DNA from: Inia geoffrensis
Taxonomy: Eukaryota; Chordata; Mammalia; Artiodactyla; Iniidae
DNA: 64,000 nucleotides
Direction of reading: 5' to 3'
NCBI GenBank assembly: GCA_036417435.1
Contig: CM070919.1
Span: 32,604,318-32,668,317, forward strand
The translations under genes and the position numbers were made by a program. This document shows positions 58,660-64,000 of this stretch, one piece after another. The notes beneath the pieces were generated by a model that did not search any database, was not told the DNA's origin, and was given only the letters and a program-made list of their open reading frames with translations. The number at the start of each line of letters is the position of its first letter. Within the stretch, counting starts at the first letter, position 1.

Positions 58660-61600
58660 TAAGACAAACTCTAGGTTCACCCAACTCACTACAAATAACT
58701 CAATTTTGTTTCTTTTTATGACTGAATAATATTCCATCGTATATATGTGCCACATCTTTATCCATTCATCTGTCGATGGACACTTAGGTTGCTTCCATGT
58801 CCTGGCTATGGTAAATAGAGATGCAGTGTACATTGTGGTACATGACTCTTTTTGAATGATGGTTTTCTTAGGGTATATGCCCAGTAGTGGGATTGCTGGG
58901 TCCTATGGTAGTTCTATTTTTAGTTTTTTGAGGAACCTCCATACTGTTCTCCATAGTGGCTGTATCAATTTACATTCCCACCAACAGTGTAAGAGGGTTC
59001 CCTTTTCTCCACACCCTCTCCAGCATTTATTCTTTGTAGATTTTCTGACGATGGCCATTCTGACCGGTGTGAGGTGATGCCTCACTGTAGTTTTGATTTG
59101 CATTTCTCTAATGATTAGTGATGTTGAGCATCCTTTCATGTATTTTTTTACAATCTGTATATCTTCTTTGGAGAAATGTTTATTTAGGTCTTCTGCCCAT
59201 TTTTGGATTAGGTTGTTTGATTTTTTGATATTGAGGTGCATGAGCTGCTTATAAGTTTTGGACATTAATCCTTTGTCAGTTGCTTTGTTTGCAAATATTT
59301 TCTCCCATTCTGAGGGTTGTCTTTTCGTCTTGATTATGGCTTCCTTTGCTGTGCAAAAGCTTTTAAGTTTCATTAGGCCCCATTTGTTTATTTTTCCTTT
59401 TATTTCCATTTCTCTAGGAGGTGGGTCAAAAAGCTTCTTGCTGTGACTGGTGTCATTGAGTGTTCTGCCTATGTTTTCCTCTAAAGAGTTTTATAGTGTC
59501 TGGCCTTACATTTAAGTCTTTAATCCATTTTGAGTTTATTTTTGTGTATGGTGTTAGGGAGTGTTCTAATTTCATTCTTTTACATGTAGCTGTCCAGTTT
59601 GCTCAGCACCACTTATTGAAGAGACTGTCTTTTCTCCATTATATATCATTGGCTCCTTTGTCATAGATTAGTTGACCACAAGTGTGTGGGTTTATCTCTG
59701 GGCTTTCTATAATGTTCCACTGATCTATATTTCTGTTTTTCTGCCAGTACCATACTGTCTTGATTACTGTAGCTTCGTAGTATAGTCTGAAGTCAGGGCG
59801 TGTGACTCCTCCAGCTCTGTTTTATTCCCTCAAGACTAATTTGGCTGATTGGAGTCTTTTGTGTCTCCATAAAGATTTTAAGAGTTTTTGCTCTTAAAAA
59901 AAAAAAATGCCACTGGTGATTTGATAGGGATTGCATTGAATCGGTAGATTGCTTTGGGTAGTATAGTCATTTTCACAATACTGATTCTTCCAGTCCGTGA
60001 ACATAGTATATCTCTCCATCGGTTTGTGTCATCTTTGATTTCTTTCACCAGTGTCTTATAGTTTTCTGAGTAGAGGTCTTTTACCTCCTTAAGTAAGTTT
60101 ATTCCTAGGTATTTTTGTTGTTGCTGTTGCAGTGGTAAATGGGAGTGTTTCCTTAATTTCTCTTTCAGATTTTTCATCATTAGTGTATAGGAGTGCAAGA
60201 GATTTCTGTGTATTTATTTTATATCCTGCAACTTTACCATGTTCATTGATTAGCTCTAGTAGTTTTCTGGTGGCATCTTTAGGATTCTCTATGTGTAGTG
60301 TCATGTCATCTGCAAATAGTGACAGTTTTACTTCTTCTTTTCCGATTTGCATTCCTTTTATTTCGTTTTCTTCTCTGATTAGCATGGCTAGGACTTCCAA
60401 AACTATGTTGAATAATAGTGGTGAGAGTGGACATTGTCTTGTTCCTGATCTTAGAGGAAATGCTTTCAGTTTTTCACCATTGAGAATGATATTTGCTGTG
60501 GGTTTGTCATGTATGGCCTTTATTATGTTGAGTTAGTTTCCCTCTACGCCCGCTTTCTGGAGAGTTTTTATCATAAAGCAGTGTTGAATTTTGTCAAAAG
60601 CTTTTTATGCATCTATTGAGATGATCATACAGCTTTTAATCTTTCAGTTTGTTAATATGGTGTATCACATTAATTGATTTGCATATATTGAAGGATCCTT
60701 GAATCCCTGGAATAAATCCTACTCGATCACGGTGTATATCCTTGCAATGTGTTGTTGGATTCTGTTGCTAGTATTTTGTTGAGGATTTTTACATCTATAT
60801 TCATCAGTGATATTGGCCTGTAGTTTTTTTTCTTTGTTGTATCTTTGGTTTTGGTCACGGTGATGTTGGCCACATAGAATGAGTTTGGGAGTGTTTCTCC
60901 TCTGCAGTTATTTGGAAGAGTTTGAGAAGGATGGGTGTTAGCTCTTCTCTAAATGTGATAGAATTCACCTGTGAAGCCATCTGGTCCTGGACTTTTGTTT
61001 GTTGGAAGATTTTTAATCACAGTTTCAATTTCATTATTTGTGTTTGGTCTGTTCATATTTTCTGTTTCTTCCTGGTTCAGTCTTGGAAGGTTATCCCTTT
61101 CTAAGAATTTGTCTATTTCTTCCAGGTTGTCCATTTTATTAGCATAGAGTTGCTTATAGTAGTCTCTTATGATGCTTTGTATTACTGCAGGGTCCACTGT
61201 AACTTCTCCTTTTTCATTTCTAATTTTATTTATTTGAGTCCTCCCTCTTTTTCTTAATGAGTCTGGCTAAAGGTTTATCAATTTTTTTAATCTTCACAAA
61301 GAACCAACTTTAAGTTTTATTGATCTTTGCTGCTGTTTTCTTTGTTTCTAGTTCATTTATTTCTGCTCCGATATTTATTATTTCTTTCCTTTTACTAACT
61401 TTGGGTTTGTTTGGTCTTCTTTCTGTAGTTCTTTAGGTGTAAGGCTAGACTGTTTATTTTAGATTTTTCTTGTTTCTTCAGGTAGGCTTGTATTGCTATA
61501 AGCTTCCCTCTTAGAGCTGCTTTTGCTGCATCGCATAGGCTTTGCATCATCATGTTTTCGTTGTAATTTGTCTCTTGGTATGTTTTGATTTCCTCTTTGA

Positions 61601-61838
61601 TTTCTTCAGTGATCTCTTGGCCATTTAGTAATAACCGCCATGTGTAGCCTCCATGTGTTTGTGTATCTTACATTTTTTCCCTGTAATTGATTTCTAATCT
61701 CATAGTGTTGTGGTCGGAAAAGATGCTTGATATGATTTCAGTTTTCTTAAATTTACTGAGGCTTTATTTGTGACCCAAGATGTGATCTATCCTGGAGAAT
61801 GTTCCGTGTGCATTTGAGAAGAAAGTGTAGTCTGCTGT
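58660..61838 (-). pseudogene. LINE-1 ORF2 remnant (endonuclease-reverse transcriptase)
   Basis: ORF2p nicks DNA and reverse-transcribes LINE-1 RNA. Seen in order on the minus strand: the end of the endonuclease (RIDHILGHK and a preserved SDH motif, 61780-61690); the RT N-terminus at 61197-60949 ([40 protein letters not shown]); the RT active site at 60400-60089 with [14 protein letters not shown] (catalytic FADD); the thumb ([20 protein letters not shown], 60198-59878); and the C-terminal Cys-rich motif at 59409-58903 ([20 protein letters not shown]). The C-terminal end is at about 58660. Separate frames, internal stops and the loss of the first part of the endonuclease (including the GDFN motif) make it inactive. 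Confidence 0.9.
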
Positions 61839-62521
61839 TAACCTTATGGGAGTTTCCATGTACGTTGTCATTTTTCTCTTATTGCTTTCAATAATTTTTC
61901 TTTGTCTTTAACTTTTGTCAATTTGATTACTGTGTGTCGGAGTGTTTCTTCTTGGGTTTATCTTGCCTGGGACTCTCTGTGCTTCCTGGACTTGGGTGGC
62001 TATTTCCTTTTTCATGTTAGGGAAGTTTTTGACTATAATCTCCTCAAATATTTTCTCAGGTCCTTTCTCTCTCTCTTCTCCTTCTGGGACGCCTATAATG
62101 CGAATGTTGTTGCGTTTAATGTTGTCACAGAAGTCTCTTAGGCTGTCTTCATTTCTTTTTATTATTTTTTTTCTTTATTCTGTTCTGCAGCAGTGAATTC
62201 CACCATTCTGTCTTCCGGGTCACTTATCTGTTCTTCTGCCTAAGTTATTCTGCTATTGATTCCTTCTAGTGTGTTTTTCATTTCAGTTATTGTATTGTTC
62301 CTCTCTGTTTGTTTGTTCTTTAACTCTTCTAGGTCTTTGTTAAACAATTCTTGCGTCATCTTGGTCTTTACCTCCATTCTTTTTCTGAGGTCCTGGATCA
62401 TCTTCACCATCATTATTCTGAGTTCTCTTTCTGGAAGGTTGCCTATCTCCACTTCATTTAGTTGTTTTTCTGGGGTTTTATCTTGTTCCTTCTTTTGATA
62501 TAAAGTCCTGGGCCTTTTCAT
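61839..62521 (-). pseudogene. LINE-1 ORF1 remnant (ORF1p, RNA-binding coiled-coil protein)
   Basis: ORF1p is the trimeric RNA chaperone of the LINE-1 particle. The start codon is at 62521-62519 (MKRPRTLYQKKEQDKTPEK). The coiled-coil region follows (NEVEIGNLPERELRIMMVKM, then FNKDLEELKNKQTERNNTI, TEMKNTLEGINSRIT), interrupted by a stop near 62240. Beyond this, frameshifted blocks cover the rest of the coiled coil, the RRM (phrases for NNIRIIGVPEG and EKIFEEIIV) and the start of the C-terminal domain (INPRRNTP, then ETPIRLTAD). The last part of the C-terminal domain is deleted. In the N-terminal open part the frame also extends upstream to 62647 without a plausible start. Confidence 0.85.
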
Positions 62522-62617
62522 TTTGTCTATCTGTGAATGTGGTTTCCTTCCACAGGCTGCAGAATTGATGTTCTTCTTGCTTCTGCTCTCTGCCCTCTGG
62601 TGAATGAGGCTATCTCT

Positions 62618-63144
62618 GTATTTCATGTTAAATAGAAGGTGACACATTTCAACTATTTTGTGCTGGAGAAAAAGCCATTTAAATTTGCCGGATAGTTGTT
62701 ATTCTGTGACTTTTTTCCTAAGGGAAAATACTAACAATGGAATTGGTGCTATACATCCACAAAAGGAATACTTTATAACCGAATGATTCCATACATATAT
62801 ATATGTGTATATATATATAGAGAGAGATATAATTTCTTTGATGCTTTTGAACACTCCTAAGGTTTTTGAGGGATTCATACTGGGTATGGCACACTCATAA
62901 AACAGGGTGTCTTGTGACAAATAAGGTGGGCTTATGTTAAGGATTTTGCCTGTTTGAGGTTCAGGTTCCAACTAGAAACACTGGAATAATACTACTTAGA
63001 ATATCACTTTTCCTTATTTCCTAGACGGTGGGTATAAGTATTAAATTTGAAATGTGAGTGACTTTCACAATGTATGTCACATTGTAGATGCTCAATAAAT
63101 AGCTTTCATTACTATTACTAAGAAGGAAGTGGTTGATAACAGTC
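62618..63144. other. Unassigned DNA with a TA/GA tract
   Basis: A small tatatatgtgtatatatatatagagagaga tract (about 62795-62829; only partly regular) and a MIR-like tail phrase (gatgctcaataaatagcttt near 63088) are the only structures. Confidence 0.45.
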
Positions 63145-63303
63145 TGGCAGCGACATTATTCCTCTATTACTTATTAGTTATGTATCCTTTTCAAGTCAGT
63201 TAACTTCTCTGAGTCTCAGGTTCTTATCTGTAAAATTGAGATAAAATTTGCCTCACAGTTATTAGGAAAATCTATGTAGTGTAAAACATCTAACAAAACT
63301 ACA
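63145..63303 (+). mobile_element. MIR SINE, sense
   Basis: The order ctattacttattagttatgt, aagtcagttaacttctctga, gtctcaggttcttatctgta, and aaattgagataaaatttgcc is the MIR core in sense orientation. The CHR SINE at 63304 inserted at its 3' end. Confidence 0.7.
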
Positions 63304-63522
63304 GGGCTTCCCTGGTGGCGCAGTGGTTGAGAGTCTGCCTGCTGATGCAGGGCACACGGGTTCGTGCCCCGGTCCGGGAAGATCCCGCGTGCCGCGGAGC
63401 AGCTAGGCCCGTGAGCCGTGGCCGCTGAGCCTGCGCGTCCGGAGCCTGTGCTCCGCAACGGGAGAGGCCACAACAGTGAGAGGGCCTGTGTACTGCAAAA
63501 AAAAAAAAAAAAAAAAAATTAA
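63304..63522 (+). mobile_element. CHR-type SINE, sense
   Basis: Complete SINE from gggcttccctggtggcgcag to a variant tail ctgtgtactgc plus an A-tail of about 22 with a short TT interruption. A 9-bp duplication, aaaactaca, lies at 63295-63303 and 63523-63531. A and B boxes are intact (TGGCGCAGTGG, GGGTTCGTGCC). Confidence 0.95.
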
Positions 63523-63531
63523 AAAACTACA

Positions 63532-64000
63532 AAGAATGTTGCTCTCATTTTCTTACCCACAGAGGAGGCAATCTTCAGTTAGTGGAGGTTAATCAGGTAA
63601 TTAGGAGTGTTTTTTAGAAAGAGAACTAAGAAATAGGTTAAAAAGTCATGAGAAGTATTACAAGTGTTATTAATGCATGCTAGGAAGTAATAATACATTT
63701 TAGAACTGAAGGAGCTGCAGGATTTAGTCAACATGTAAGAAGAAGAACTGGGAGAAGATGTGGAAATAATTGGATTCTGAGGGTGCTGGGTCGAGATGGG
63801 CAAAACTGTCAGGTTGCATATGAAACAGGTATTGATATTATCGATGGGGAAGCACTCGCCTCTTACACAGGATTTACCCATGACCGTGCGTCTATTGTGG
63901 CTCTTATAGGATTGGGAAAGTGAAGGCCAACAGTAAGTGAAGGAGCAATGTCACTGTTAGGGTAGAGCATTAAATAAGAGACCCACAAGTGTGGACTGTA
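63532..64000. other. Unassigned DNA at the right edge
   Basis: No recognised gene or repeat. The minus-strand open frame at 63579-63881 has no family signature. Confidence 0.45.

Larger units (their letters stand above)
58234..62617 (-). mobile_element. Nearly full-length cetartiodactyl LINE-1, antisense, internally deleted
   Basis: Reads right to left: part of the 5'UTR (62617-62522), ORF1 N-terminal two thirds (62521-61839), ORF2 from mid-endonuclease to C-terminus (61838 to about 58660), then a 3'UTR (tggacacaaagcaccgagct near 58380, attggagtacaattgcttta near 58245). The 5'UTR breaks off at aatgaggctatctc. ORF1 and ORF2 are fused by a deletion at 61831-61838. Multiple frameshifts inactivate it. 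The sequence is closer to consensus than the other LINE-1s here, so it is the youngest large element in the window. Confidence 0.93.

Noticed and set aside
60089..60400. Reverse-transcriptase frame with FADD as part of a defence or novel retroelement system
   Set aside because: Flanking ORF1, endonuclease and Cys-motif remnants show that it is an ordinary inactive LINE-1 ORF2.
1..64000. CRISPR array, operon, integron or prophage
   Set aside because: No regularly spaced direct repeats with unique spacers, no runs of genes, and the repeat content is clearly mammalian.

Overview
This window is mammalian nuclear DNA, almost certainly from a cetacean (whale or dolphin; a close relative such as hippopotamus cannot be excluded from one window). 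The best evidence is a set of tRNA-derived CHR-type SINEs with the head gggcttccctggtggcgcag, RNA polymerase III A and B boxes and A-tails, most flanked by clear target-site duplications, together with LINE-1 elements of the cetartiodactyl type. The DNA is AT-rich. I see no complete protein-coding gene, CpG island, structural RNA gene, CRISPR array or operon. It reads as intergenic or deep intronic DNA built mainly from layers of transposable elements, and the longest open frames lie inside repeats.

Layout. 1-3525: old LINE-1 in two opposed pieces (ORF1 C-terminus and ORF2 endonuclease forward, ORF2 reverse transcriptase reversed). 3526-12550: mostly unassigned DNA with one CHR SINE (5992-6198), a decayed L2-like LINE, a hAT-type element and microsatellites. 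12555-14241: old antisense LINE-1 plus a 62-bp mariner MITE. 14603-14785: a SINE with a perfect 15-bp duplication. About 15250-15960: a badly decayed, intron-free retrocopy that I read as HLTF. 18405-22900: a long, old antisense LINE-1 split by a Tigger-like MITE, followed by an antisense SINE (23015-23226). 23241-32360: unassigned DNA with MIR fragments. 32362-32538: a 177-bp open stretch bounded by good splice sites, the only credible candidate coding exon. 32805-47812: two antisense SINEs, one sense SINE, a 112-bp LINE-1 stub, L2-like LINE pieces, a 39-bp tandem duplication and a MER5-type element. 47813-56799: unassigned DNA with microsatellites and one unexplained antisense open stretch. 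56800-62617: a cluster of two antisense LINE-1s separated by two antisense SINEs inserted at near-identical targets; the larger LINE-1 has an internal deletion that joins ORF1 to ORF2. 63304-63522: another SINE, beside a MIR.

I found no new multi-gene system. The points most worth a second look are the candidate exon at 32362-32538, the HLTF retropseudogene, the ORF1-ORF2 deletion junction at 61831-61838, and the repeated use of one target sequence at 57807-58245. Family names come from remembered consensus sequences, not a database search, so boundaries of old repeats are approximate.
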